Positions 11,641 through 22,732 of a stretch of DNA of 64,000 nt are shown here, piece by piece. Source of the DNA: Aedes albopictus (Eukaryota; Arthropoda; Insecta; Diptera; Culicidae); the NCBI RefSeq assembly GCF_035046485.1, contig NC_085138.1:366795238-366859237 (forward strand), read 5' to 3'. The stretch's first letter is position 1; each line of letters opens with the position of its first letter. Made by a program: the position numbers and the translations under genes. The notes under the pieces are model-generated. The model was not told the origin of the DNA and did not search any database. It saw only the letters and a list, made by a program, of their open reading frames with translations.

Positions 11641-12625
11641 TATTACGAATCAACTTTGTCAGCATCAAGTAACCCATGAAATTTACAACAACTTTGCCAA
11701 AGACAGTCCTCCTCTAAACAATCAGGATCCTTAGATATTTCAGAATGTATGGGTGTTGTACAAAGTACAACGCGCGACTGCTCGCGTTACAAAAATTGGC
11801 GCGAGTACTGAAAGGTTAAGGTACCCAAGTGTCCAGTTTCGGTAAACTCTTAGTCTAAAGAATTTGAGATAAGTTTCCAAGTTTCCAATCAAGTCCGACT
11901 TCAAGCAGCACTTCAAAACAGGTTTTTGGTTTTCTCTCACATATTGCAGAAATAAACAAAACAAAATATATTTATACAGACTCTTTTAAGATGTAATAGC
12001 AGTTTTGTACTTCTGCAGAACATTAAAATCTACTACGAAATGAGACATCAAGTTGAATTTTCAGAATTATATTTCTGCTGGATGGTCAGACACACTTATT
12101 TTATTTATATTTTTATTGCAATCATTTTCAGTTGTTCTGATTTCTGCGAAAGTTCGGATTATCGATACTCATCAGAATTTTTCCGAAGTTAACCTTTACT
12201 TAAATTCGGTAAAGTTCAGGTTTCTTGTCGAAGTTTAGTAAGTTTTTTCTGGTTTTTGATAAATCTTTTTTTTTTTGATATTTTAACTGCTGAACTTGGT
12301 ATGTAAATATTTAACTGACAATGCAAACTGCAAGCAACAAAAAATACTTTTGATTGAAAACTCATAGTTTCAGAATCGATTTCAGAACACAGATAATAGA
12401 GCCAATATTGAATGTACTCCAGACTAAGACTTATAATACAAAATTTTGAATAGCATTAAAGAGACACCGCACTTCTAAAAATAACTCTCGATTTTCCAAG
12501 GGAGTACAATTAAGATAATTAAGACATTTATTACAATATTGCCCAAGCCTTCGCGACCCACCAAAAATCAGCCCGCGACCCACCAGTGGGTCGCGACCCA
12601 TACTTTGAGAAACGCTGGTGTAGAT

Positions 12626-12998
12626 CAAGGAGTGAATAGTTGTAAGTGGCATGTGAGGAAACATCAGTAAAGAGGGATTGAAGTGAGGAGTGAAAAGAGA
12701 TAAGTGAAAAGTGAGTAGTGTAAATTGAAGAGTGATAAGCAAGTGAGTGAGGAGTGATAAGTGTGAAATGAGGAGTTAGTAGAGAGAAATGAGAAGTGAG
12801 AAGTGAGAAGTGAGAAGTGAAGAATAAGCAGGGCGGGTTGAGTAATGAGAAGTGTGTAACAGTGAGAAGTGAGCAGTAACCAATGAAAAGTGAGAAGTGA
12901 TGAACGGTCAGTGAGTGGCGAGGAATGAGTGAAAAGTAATCACTGAGGAATAGAAATTTAAAAGTGTGTAGTGAAGAGTGAGCAATGAACAGTGAAAA
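12626..12998. repeat. GTGAG-type minisatellite, segment 5
   Basis: The cleanest part of the array, with AGAAGTGAGAAGTGAGAAG repeated directly around 12790-12825. The 205-residue minus-strand frame crossing it is made of SLFTPHFSLL-type repeats and is a translation of the array, not a gene. Confidence 0.8.
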
Positions 12999-13278
12999 GC
13001 ATTGGCCAATATAGCCGATATGGTTTACGCACGAGCATTCATCAAGACCATGCAGAGGGTGACGGGTTTGATTCCCGGTAGGTTCAGGAACTTTTCTTGA
13101 CATCCTTGGAACTAGACTATCTTCGTGCCTGCCACACGATATACACATGCAAAATGGACATTGGTAGAGGAAGCGCTAAGTTAATAACTGTGGAAGTGCT
13201 CATTGTAAGCTGAGAAGCAGGCTTTTCCCAGTGTGAACGTTACACCAAAAAGAAGAAAAAAGATAAATAAATAAAAGG
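12999..13278 (+). mobile_element. tRNA-derived SINE (Feilai-type), copy 1
   Basis: The tRNA-like head has an A-box-like region and a good B box (GGGTTTGATTCCCGG near 13067). A conserved body follows (GTGCCTGCCACACGATATAC, AACTGTGGAAGTGCTCAT) and then an A-rich tail. ACAGTGAAAA flanks it at 12989-12998 and 13279-13288, although the flanking array makes such a match easy. Four further related copies or pieces are in this window. Confidence 0.85.
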
Positions 13279-13390
13279 ACAGTGAAAAATAAAGAATCAA
13301 AAGTTAGAAATGAACAGTGACCAGTGTAGAGTGAGGAGTAAGAAGTAAGAAATGAGAAATTAAAATGAGAAGTGCCATGCTGTGAAAAGG
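13279..13390. repeat. GTGAG-type minisatellite, segment 6
   Basis: The final stretch of the array after the SINE, with AGTGAGGAGTAAGAAG units grading into ordinary sequence. Confidence 0.6.
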
Positions 13391-15600
13391 GAGCATCTAA
13401 TTACACTATGATACACCGTTATCTGGCACCATAGCGCATACCCCTAGCTACTGTAGCGAAGGAAACTGCGTGAGTAAATGTTTTTGGCAGATTTCTGGTA
13501 ACATGACAAGGTGTTGCGTATTTCGTCCCGTTACAAGGGAGCCAATATATTCCTCGGAAATCGCCTTGAATCAATCATGATACCGGACACTCCCGTTTAT
13601 ATGCACTTTCTGATCCTCATGCCAGGCGTTCAAATATCCACAGTTCATCGAATTTAAATCATACAATTTTACATGGTTGAAACTTTTTGAAAAACATTCT
13701 TCTCATCTGTGGTGAGTGCGCCTTTTTTCCCAACAAAACCAAATGGCATTGTGTCCAATGGAATGATTTTTCAAAATGATTCGATGGGGTAGCAACAATG
13801 CAAAGACGACTACGGGTACGGAAGGCACGCGGTTTCCCGAGACAATAAAACTCAATTAAAACTTATCTTCCAAATCGAAAACACAATCGCAAACAGAAGC
13901 TTCCTTCTGTCGGCGGGTGTTTTTGTTCGGGGAAGAAAAGGAAGCCCTTCTCAGATTTTTTTTCTTTCTTCAGTCTCATCGTTGGTTTGTTGCTGAGAAG
14001 CCGCCCGTCAGGCTGTGTTGGTTAGGTAGGTACCAGATCTGGACGACTGTTGCTTTTTTGATTCGGCGGCATACTGACTAGTGCTGTTGGTTTGCAAGCA
14101 AACCAAATGCCTAGAGAATTCGTAGGGGCAAAGAAACAGGTAACGCTTGCTCATTCGGCCGTGCCATGCCGGACGCAACGCAGTGCCGAAATTAGGTTTC
14201 AACGAGGAAATTTCATTTAGCGATTGTCTGATCAATCCTACCGTATTGATTCGGATGGGAGTGGGAACAAAACATGAACAACTGTTGTGGGTAGAACAGA
14301 AGTTCCGAACTCATTGTGCACTATTGAATGAGCGTTTTTGCAGCGTCATCACGGTTAACAGCAGGTTCTGTTTTATATTATTGAAGTAAGAATTAAGTTT
14401 AGAATACCCACACAAAATGTGTACTACTAGTAGCAAGCCTCAATAGAAAGTTGGATGAGTATCAGCATTAGGATTTCATATTCCAAAATTCTTTTCGTGG
14501 CCATTTTGAACTTTAGTTTGAGTTCTATGTTCGAACTACCCACGGTAGCACCATTGGATTGCCCTTCTAAACCGATTTTCTGGTCAATTCCTGGTCTTTC
14601 TAGGACATTTTTGTAAAGATAATTTCTTTGCCTTCCTTGGGTAACGAGTATCTTCATACTTTAAAGTTGATTTGTAGAACATTCTTATGAATAATCCTAT
14701 CTCAAAGGCCTTTCCGTTCCTATGTGTACTACACATTGTGCAGCCACCAGCAAAATCATTATACACCACCTTACCCCGGATAGCTAAAAACCGCATTCCA
14801 ACCATCACTTGAGAGCTGTCATCTCAAAAAATGATTTGTCGTTTTGCCCGTGCACCTATGCACAAAGTTGACGACACCCATTCAGCCCTCAGCCCACCGA
14901 TCCTCTCGCTATTCCATTGAAAAGCTACACCGTTCATAAATCAAACTAATTTGAATATTGAATGATCGGAAAGGATGGATGGATGGATGGCAATGATGAT
15001 GACGACGATGTAACGATTTACCCAGAGAGAGTGCGCGCGCAAGTGCTTCGTCGTTCTAATGATTTCCAGATTCGGAATTTTCTCGAAAAAAGGGGTTGAC
15101 ATTTGAAAAGCCTTTTCACTGAGTTCTCACTCAGTTTTGTACCTACCGACGTGTGTGGGTATGACCGTCTGAAACTGCATTCGGCGGAACGACCCCCGAG
15201 GCGAGGGTTTTGGGCTCGATATTATTACAGCGTAATATATTTGTCGCCCTGGCAATAATGCAACAAATATCAACAATATGCAAATTGGTTAATTGTAATA
15301 AGGACGAGTGTGCCGACGTCGTTGTCCTCATTCGTACCATCGTTCGATGCACTGTGGAATAAGAATTTGAAAATTTGCGGCGAAACTTGAGACGGTCATG
15401 GTAAGTTGAAGGTAAATATATAAATTTCATTTGATGAGAGAATCAAAACGCCCTAGTTTTATATTATGATATGTAGAAACGTGCTGTTTAAATGCTCACT
15501 AGTTTTTAATTACCCTTAAAGATGACACTGCTGAACAATTAATTTGTTTTAGAAATATTTATCACAGCCCAACTAAGGGATACGGTTTTTCTTACAAGAC
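13391..15600. other. Higher-complexity island, no gene supported
   Basis: Non-repetitive sequence about 2.2 kb long with several GC-richer patches (13780-14170, 15020-15360). It includes a short ATGG microsatellite at 14965-14990. No open frame exceeds about 95 codons or shows a known domain, and I see no splice-linked exon pair. It may be single-copy intronic or regulatory DNA. One of the best places in the window to look for host function. Confidence 0.4.
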
Positions 15601-16255
15601 TTTCTCATGGATTCTTTGAGGAATTTTCCTGAGATTTTAACAAAGTTTGCCCGACTGTTAATTTATCAGAGATTCCATCAAAGATTCCCACACAAAAATC
15701 TCCACAGAGATACCCTAAAGGCCTAAAGCGTTCCTCTCAGAACTGATCCAAGAATCTTGGGATGTCGTCTAACAATTCTTTAGACATTTTTTTAAGAACT
15801 TTTTCAGAAATTTCTCCAGAATTTATTCAGGCTATTCTTCTGGGGTTGCCACAGCAATTCCACCCAGTACTCCAACGAAAAATCTGTCCTGAATTTCTTC
15901 AGGGATTTATATCTGAATTTATTGAGAAAATTCTCCCGGATCATTTCTTAAATTCTTTCTAATATGCCACCCAAGATTTCCCCACGAATTTCAGGAATTT
16001 GTTATGAGATTTCTCAAAAAAAAATCTAGTGAGATGCCTCCCATGACTTCTTCAGGAAATCTTTCATTGATTTTCAAAAAAAAATACTGCTTATTCCCAG
16101 GATTTCCACCCTGTGTTCGTCCTGCAAGTCGTCGTCCTCTTAGGATACTTTTTTGATTCTTTTCGAGAATTTAGTAGAGATTCTGCTGGGAATTTCTGTA
16201 AAGATACCTGCAGATGTTTTCCTGTTTCTTTTGTCGAAATAACAGTTAATATTTA

Positions 16256-16345
16256 CCTGTGGAAGTGCTCATATGACACCGAGACACCAGAACACTAGAA
16301 TATGCAACAGCTCAGAAGCAGGCTTTGTTCCAGGCTAAGGAAGAA
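16256..16345 (+). mobile_element. SINE 3' remnant
   Basis: CTGTGGAAGTGCTCAT followed by AGCTCAGAAGCAGGCTTTGT matches the 3' half of the Feilai-type SINEs elsewhere in the window. The tRNA-like head is missing. Confidence 0.65.
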
Positions 16346-16433
16346 TCTGGGGAAAAAATTTGAAGGAATCTGGGCCTCCACGAACTTCTTCTGTGATTGT
16401 TCTAGTGATTTTTTCAGGAATTCCACCCAGAAC

Positions 16434-16527
16434 GCCTTCAGAGATATCTAGAGACGAACAAGCCAATGGCTGAAAGTCTCTTTAATAAAGACAAATCAAT
16501 CAATCAATCAATCAGCCTTCAGAGATA
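16434..16527 (+). mobile_element. 68 bp LINE 3' stub with CAAT tail and 13 bp TSD
   Basis: GCCTTCAGAGATA occurs at 16434-16446 and again at 16515-16527. Between them lie 68 bp ending in a short coding-end-like segment (CCAATGGCTGAAAGTCTC), TTTAATAAAGAC and a tail of AATC units. It looks like the extreme 3' end of a non-LTR retrotransposon, so heavily 5'-truncated that almost only its tail was copied. Confidence 0.75.
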
Positions 16528-17349
16528 CTACGAGGGATCCAAGGGTTATTCCAGAGCTTTCTCTATAGATTTCTCTCAGTATTCATTTCTGGAGTCCTTC
16601 TGAGTGTCTTTTAGGAATTCCAATAGGAATATGAAAGGGTTCTACCAAGGTTTTCTCCAGGTATTTCTTTCTTCGTAGATACCTTATAGCGTCATACATG
16701 AATTCTTCCACGATTTCTTCCAAAAAATCCGCACATAATTTCTTTAGGAATTCCTTCCTGTGATGCTGTTCCTGAGATTCCTCTTGGGACTCATGCTAGA
16801 TTTTTTCAAACAACTTTCTCAATTGATTCTTCCAATATGCATTCAACGATTTCTCCAGGGACTTCTACAGAAGACCTATTCATCACAGAATAATCTTGGT
16901 TCCAATATCTCAAAGGGCGGGTAAGCTTCAGAAATTCCTCTAGGAATTACTCTGAATATTCATCTGAAAATTCATTTGGGGATTTTTCTATGAATATCTT
17001 TGAGGATATATCTGAGTGATTTCTTACAGTGTCTCTTCTACATGTTTTCAAGAATTTTCTTAAAGAATTTTTCTCGAGATTTCTCGCGGAATTCATCCCG
17101 AGATGCTTCTTTGGAGATTTTTTCAGGATTTTTACTGGTCCCAGAGTTTCGAAGTTTTCTCTCAGGGTACTTCCAGTGGTTCTTCCAGTTCTGTCCCTGC
17201 AATTCTACTGGAATCCCTGAAGTCCTGCTGGGATTATTTAAGTTATTATACGAGATTCTTGCAGGAATTCCTCCACGGATTCTCTAGCGATTTCTTGAGA
17301 GACTCCCATAAAAATTCTTTCTGAAATTCCTCCAGAATGTATTCTTCGT

Positions 17350-17595
17350 GACTACTGCTCTATTCAGCGTTTTGTGATACATACTCGAACTACGCACATC
17401 ACTCGATCCATCTCCTTATTGATCAATCGTATCATTTTATCCAAAAATCCGTATTCGTGCATCTTCAAACTGCTATAGCTGATCTCGATCGATTGGGTCA
17501 TAATCCGATTTAAAATCAATGGACATGTGATGTGTGGGCACGTTGTAATCGCGGCATTTCTGCACCACCTGGCAGATGGCATTTTTCGGTTGCTT
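17350..17595 (-). pseudogene. RTE-type LINE, reverse transcriptase fragment
   Basis: The minus strand reads ICQVVQKCRDYNVPTHH, then SIDFKSDYDPIDRDQL, then (after an in-frame stop) HEYGFLDKMIRLINK. This follows the RTE-clade RT motif A region, whose usual form HLFIDFKAAYDSIDR is visible in the RTE copy at 49.8-52 kb. The match covers only about 80 codons and is broken, so it is an old remnant inside the minisatellite. Confidence 0.7.
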
Positions 17596-17799
17596 TTCGT
17601 GATTGCTCCAAGGTTTCTAGATTCCTTCCAATATACCCTCTGAAAATCCTGGATCCTGGGTTACCTTCCTACATTCCTTCTGGCATTTTGCAGGGATTCT
17701 ACAAAAGGTTCCATAAAAAAATTCTTTAGAGATGCTTCCGAGTTGCCTTCTGGGATTTACTTAGGCATTCCTTCCACAGTTTTTCCAGCGATTCCTCTT
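17596..17799. repeat. Minisatellite array 2, end
   Basis: Continuation of the TTCC/GGATTC degenerate units up to the foldback element. Confidence 0.55.
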
Positions 17800-19040
17800 G
17801 AGCCGCATTTACGAAGACAAAAATGATTGTGCCTAAACCTTAAGTTTTTTTTTCTCATCATTGTGAAATTGGGGTGGTCCCTCTAGTTTAGCTGATCCAA
17901 ACATCTGCTTTTTAATAGTTTTATGTACGCTTACAAAATGTTCTACAAAGTTGAAAAAAAACTTATTTGGAGTAAGTTTGCCGAAGAAACCATTATTCTA
18001 TCTCTTATGGTTCCTAACTTATATTTTTTTTAAAGAATCATGTTAGGGGTGATCCATGAAATTCAGTTTTCTTGCAATAATGTTTAATCCATTCGTTTCT
18101 AGTAAAAACTTTGCTCCAAGCACTTTTAGAACTATCAATGACTCATATTTTTTCCCAAAGAGCTCAATGTTCTATCTCTCATAGTTAAAAATATATTGGC
18201 TTTTTTCTTCAAAAAATCACTTTTTTTTTAAGATCATATCTCAAGAAGGAGCAAATGGATTTTCAATCGACGAATTGCATTGAAAAGATCGTTCTCTGTT
18301 TTATTGATGGTGAAAAAATTGTGAGTACCTTTTTTGTTTGAAGCTTTTTATTGAATTTTTGAAAATACGGTATTTTACATAGAAAATCAGTTATAACTAT
18401 TAAAATCGATGAGATACAAGTTTGGCGTCTTCAACAATATTGTGAGTTTTTGGATGCTTCAAAAGTGCTCAGAACAAAGTATAGCGAAAAAATCAACGCA
18501 TAATATTATATTGAATAAAAACGGATTTTCATATGGAAAACAGAACATTTCAAGAAAATTCAACTCTTCTTTGCTAGATAGATCAAAGTAGCTTGATAAA
18601 TGGTCATCAATTTCATTTTAGAACCAATGTGCGTTGATTTTTTCGCTATACTTTGTTCTGAGCACTTTCAGAGCATCCAAAAACTCAGTTTTTACGAGTA
18701 ACGAATGGATTAAAAATTATTGCAAGAAAACTGAATTTCATGGGTCACCCCTAACATGATTCTTAAAAAAATATAAGTTAGGAACCATAAGAGATAGAAT
18801 AATGTTTTTTTCAGCAAACTTGCTCCAAATAAGTACTTTTACAACTTTGTAGAACATTTTGTAAGCGTACATACAACTGTTAAAAAGCAGATGTTTGGAT
18901 CAGCTAAACTAGAGGGACCACCCTAATTTCACAATAATGAGAAAAACGGTCGAAAAATATGAAGAATCTTTCCCAAAGACATCATGTGTCTAAAACTTAT
19001 GGTTTAGGCACAAACATTTTTGTCTTCGTAAATACGGCTC
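17800..19040. mobile_element. Nested-palindrome foldback element (about 1.24 kb)
   Basis: The ends GAGCCGCATTTACGAAGACA and TGTCTTCGTAAATACGGCTC are inverted copies, and the arms continue inward for about 300 bp (17800-18110 with 18690-19040). They include GTGGTCCCTCTAGTTTAGCT and its inverse. Inside is a second inverted pair at about 18443-18500 and 18631-18688, sharing TGCTCAGAACAAAGTATAGC. No transposase is present and no target duplication is clear. Confidence 0.8.
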
Positions 19041-19066
19041 TGCACCCATTGTGCAATCGAATGTTC

Positions 19067-19082
19067 TTTTTTTTTTTTTTTT
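19067..19082 (-). other. Poly(A) tail of the ORF1-only retroelement
   Basis: Sixteen consecutive T on the plus strand equal a 16-nt poly(A) tail on the element strand, directly abutting the target duplication. Before the hAT insertion the tail followed an AATAAATAAA motif by about 12 nt. Confidence 0.8.
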
Positions 19083-19902
19083 AACCAAATAGTTTATTTC
19101 AGCGTTTCTCAAAGTATGGGTCGCGACCCACTGGTGGGTCGCGGGCTGATTTTTGGTGGGTCGCGAAGGCTTGGGCAATATTGTAATAAATGTCTTAATT
19201 ATCTTAATTGTACTCCCTTGGAAAATCGAGAGTTATTTTTAGAAGTGCGGTGTCTCTTTAATGCTATTCAAAATTTTGTATTATAAGTCTTAGTCTGGAG
19301 TACATTCAATATTGGCTCTATTATCTGTGTTCTGAAATCGATTCTGAAACTATGAGTTTTCAATCAAAAGTATTTTTTGTTGCTTGCAGTTTGCATTGTC
19401 AGTTAAATATTTACATACCAAGTTCAGCAGTTAAAATATCAAAAAAAAAAAAGATTTATCAAAAACCAGAAAAAACTTACTAAACTTCGACAAGAAACCT
19501 GAACTTTACCGAATTTAAGTAAAGGTTAACTTCGGAAAAATTCTGATGAGTATCAATAATCCGAACTTTCGCAGAAATCAGAACAACTGAAAATGATTGC
19601 AATAAAAATATAAATAAAATAAGTGTGTCTGACCATCCAGCAGAAATATAATTCTGAAAATTCAACTTGATGTCTCATTTCGTAGTAGATTTTAATGTTC
19701 TGCAGAAGTACAAAACTGCTATTACATCTTAAAAGAGTCTGTATAAATATATTTTGTTTTGTTTATTTCTGCAATATGTGAGAGAAAACCTAAAACCTGT
19801 TTTGAAGTGCTGCTTGAAGTCGGACTTGATTGGAAACTTGGAAACTTATCTCAAATTCTTTAGACTAAGAGTTTACCGAAACTGGACACTTGGGTACCTT
19901 AA

Positions 19903-22732
19903 CCTTTCAGTACTCGCGCCAATTTTTGTAACGCGAGCAGTCGCGCGTTGTACTTTGTACAACACCCATACATTCTGAAATATCTAAGGATCCTGATTGT
20001 TTAGAGGAGGACTGTCTTTGGCAAAGTTGTTGTAAATTTCATGGGTTACTTGATGCTGACAAAGTTGATTCGTAATACGTCCACTAGGCGGCGCTAGTGA
20101 GCAATATCATGTTATATCTTATATCTCAGGATCCTGATGTCTTAGAAACATGGTGTCTTCGACAAAGTTGTTTGGTAAGTCAACGGCTTACAGATTATTG
20201 GCCGTTTAATTGGAAATTCCACCACTAGGCGGCGCTAGTGAGCAAATAAACTTTATATCCTATGTATCTCGGGAACCTGATAACTTAGAAAGATGGTGTC
20301 TTCGACAAAGTTGTTTGGTAGGTCAAGTACTTACGGATGATTCGCAGTTTAATTTGAAATTTCACCACTAGGCGGCGCTTGTGAGCAATTTCATGTTATA
20401 TCTTATATCTCAGGATCCTGATGTCTTAGAAAGATGATGTCTTCGACAAAGTTGTTTTGTAGGTAAACGGCTTACAGATTATTAACCGTTTATTTGGAAA
20501 TTCCACCACTAGGCGACGCTAGTGAGCAAATAAACTTTATATCCTATGTATCTCGGGAACCTGATAACTTAGAAAGATGGTGTCTTCGACAAAGTTGTTT
20601 GGTAGGTCAAGTACTTACGGATGATTCGCAGTTTAATTTGAAATTTCATCAATTGGCGGCGCTAGTGATAACGTAAATATTATATATTATGTATCTCTGG
20701 ACCCTTATTACTTAGAAAAATAGTGTCTTCGGCAAAGATGTTTGGTATATCAAGGGCTTATAGATTAGTGACAGTTGCGCTAGTCTCATGTAGCTCAGGA
20801 TCCCGATTAAAAAGGCACGGGACACCGTCTTCAGCCAGAGGCTGTAAAGACTGAACAGAACTTAACACTAGACCATGGACCACTACATACATTACATGCA
20901 CCAGTGGATAGCATGGTGCGGTTACACGCTTGGTAACGCTAACCGAACGGCCACGAAGCTTCACTTTACTCAGAAAGATGGTGTCTTCGACAAAGTTGTT
21001 TGGTAGATCAAATGGAGGAAAAGTTACCTCTCGTGCCGACCTTCTATAAAATCGAAAACTTACAGATAGTTGTCCGTTTGAATCGTAATTTCACCACTAG
21101 ATGACGCTAGTGAACATAAAAAATGGATATGCAATAGTTCTCCGGATCCTGGTTACTAGAAGAGAGATGGTGGTTTCGGCAAAGTTGTCAAATAGGTTAA
21201 GTGCATTTGGTTGATGGGTCATTGAAATCAATATTTCGCCAGTAAGTGGTGTTTATGAGTATGCAAATTTTATATCTTATATATCTCCGAGTCTGGGAAG
21301 TTGATATCTTTGGCAAGATTGGTTGGTAGATCAAGGGCTTTCAGTTGATTGACCATTTGATTCGTGCTTCTGCCACCAGAAGACGCTAGTTGTAAATTTG
21401 CAAAAGCATGAAGTGTTATTATTCATCTAGAAAAAAATCAACGAGCTGTAAATTTTTATACTTCCGAATGTTTTCATAATTTGAAAATTACACAACTAGT
21501 TGATTATAATTTGTTTAAATTTGCACTTGATTGATTAATTTTACATGAAGTTAAAGCGCTTAGTAAAATATTTAATATCTGACCGTCGTATTTCAATATA
21601 CTCTATCTTAAGGTTGTCAATGTCACGGGATAAGTACATCCATACTTTATCCACCAAACAACAATGTCGAAGACATCATCTTTCTAAGTAATCAGGATCT
21701 TGAGATATATGAGGTACAAAATGGGAATGCTCACTAGTGCCACCTGGATGTGAAGTTGCACGTCATATTTGTCTTCATCAGTTAGTGTCTGATCTACTAA
21801 ACAACTTTGCTGAAGACATCATCTTTCTAAGTAATCAGGATCTCGAGATATATGAGTTATAATATTTAAGTACTCACTTGCGCCACCTGGATGTGGAATT
21901 CCACATCATACTTGTCTTCATCAGTTAGTGTTTGATCTACTAAACAACTTTGCACAAGACACCATCTTTCTAAGTAATCAGAGTCCTGAGATGTATGAGT
22001 TATAAAATTTCAATGCCCACTAGCGCCACCTAGATGTGGAGTTTCAAACCAAATGGCTCTCCATCAGTTAGTGTTTAACCAACCAAACAACTTTGCCGAA
22101 GACACCATCTCTCTAAGTACACCTAAACCTTGTTTTACGTCCACTATTGGCCTAGCGAAAAAAATTTCTACCGACAAAATAATGATCAACATACACATTT
22201 TTATATTTTTATACACTTCTCCTAATCACGAAGATGTTTTAAAAAATATAAATCTGTTGAGTTTCCTTATTGTCTTAGCGGTAGAATTTTTTGTCGCTTA
22301 GCCAAGCATGGACGTAAAAAAAGGACGAGGTGTACTCAGGATCCTGAGTTATATGGGATAGAAAAATTACATGCTCACTAGCGCCGCCTATCGGTTGAAA
22401 TCTGAATTTCTCAGATCACCTCGCGAAGGCCCTTGATATCCCAAGTAACTTTACCGAAGACACCATATTTCTAGATCATTTAGATTTCGAAATACACTAA
22501 TTCCCATTCAACTCTCTATCTTATCTTAAATATAGTACGTTCTTCATATTGCGATTTTCAATTTTCCGCATTATAAGGAGTTATACTGTTTTCAAAAAAG
22601 GTCTTATAATATTCCAAATAAGATTCCTGTAGAATACATTTAAGGTTGACATCGATAGAAAAGATGGTTTCAAAGTAATAGTCAATAATTCTCATGTGTT
22701 GTACAAAGTACAACAGCGCGATTAACGGAAGG
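19903..22732 (-). mobile_element. TTAA-flanked element with satellite-like core, in copy 2
   Basis: The TTAA sites are at 19899-19902 and 22733-22736. It has the same inverted ends and the same internal units, foldback (22120-22340) and R190 repeat as in copy 1. No transposase frame. Confidence 0.75.
20780..20965. repeat. 190 bp repeat R190, copy in hAT composite 2
   Basis: The same segment as 10745-10940 in inverse orientation, with CACCGTCTTCAGCCAGAGG on the plus strand. It is embedded between satellite-like units. Confidence 0.6.

Larger units (their letters stand above)
8986..11815 (+). mobile_element. TTAA-flanked element with satellite-like core, in copy 1
   Basis: TTAA lies at 8982-8985 and 11816-11819. 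The ends are inverted copies beginning CCTTCCGTTAATCGCGC on the left and CCTTTCAGTACTCGCGCC on the right strand, followed on each side by GTTGTACTTTGTACAAC. TTAA target choice is typical of the piggyBac superfamily, although no transposase is present. The core is a run of diverged units, each carrying CTAGCGCCGCCTAGTGG, a GGATCCTGAG or GGTTCCCGAG box and CTTTGTCGAAGACACCATC. A small foldback and a 190 bp repeat sit inside. Short open frames in it are translations of the repeat. Confidence 0.75.
8776..12617 (+). mobile_element. hAT composite element, copy 1 (3842 bp)
   Basis: The left terminus is CAGGGGTTCTCAAACTTTTT followed by GCGACCCACTTTTGG. The right terminus is GGGTCGCGACCCATACTTTG and ends AGAAACGCTG, the typical sequence class of hAT TIRs. 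Flanks are GTGTAGAG (8768-8775) and GTGTAGAT (12618-12625), an 8 bp duplication with one mismatch, which is the hAT signature. No transposase frame exists, so the element depends on a partner. It is interrupted by a TTAA-flanked element (8986-11815). The hAT-derived part is about 0.2 kb on the left and 0.8 kb on the right. Copy 2 at 19100-22942 is nearly identical and inverted, and a shorter relative is at 62238-62794. Confidence 0.9.
15600..17340. repeat. Degenerate TTCCTCCAGGAATT minisatellite, array 2
   Basis: Short diverged units (GGAATTTCTTCAGG, GATTCCTCCAGG, ATTTCTCCAGAA) run on the plus strand throughout, broken by a SINE remnant and a LINE stub. Several 60-95 codon frames rich in F, L, S and R come from the repeat and are not supported as genes. 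Confidence 0.75.

Noticed and set aside
12531..13148. A 205-codon minus-strand frame
   Set aside because: It crosses the GTGAG array and a SINE. Its residues are SLLTPHFSLL-type repeats plus SINE body.
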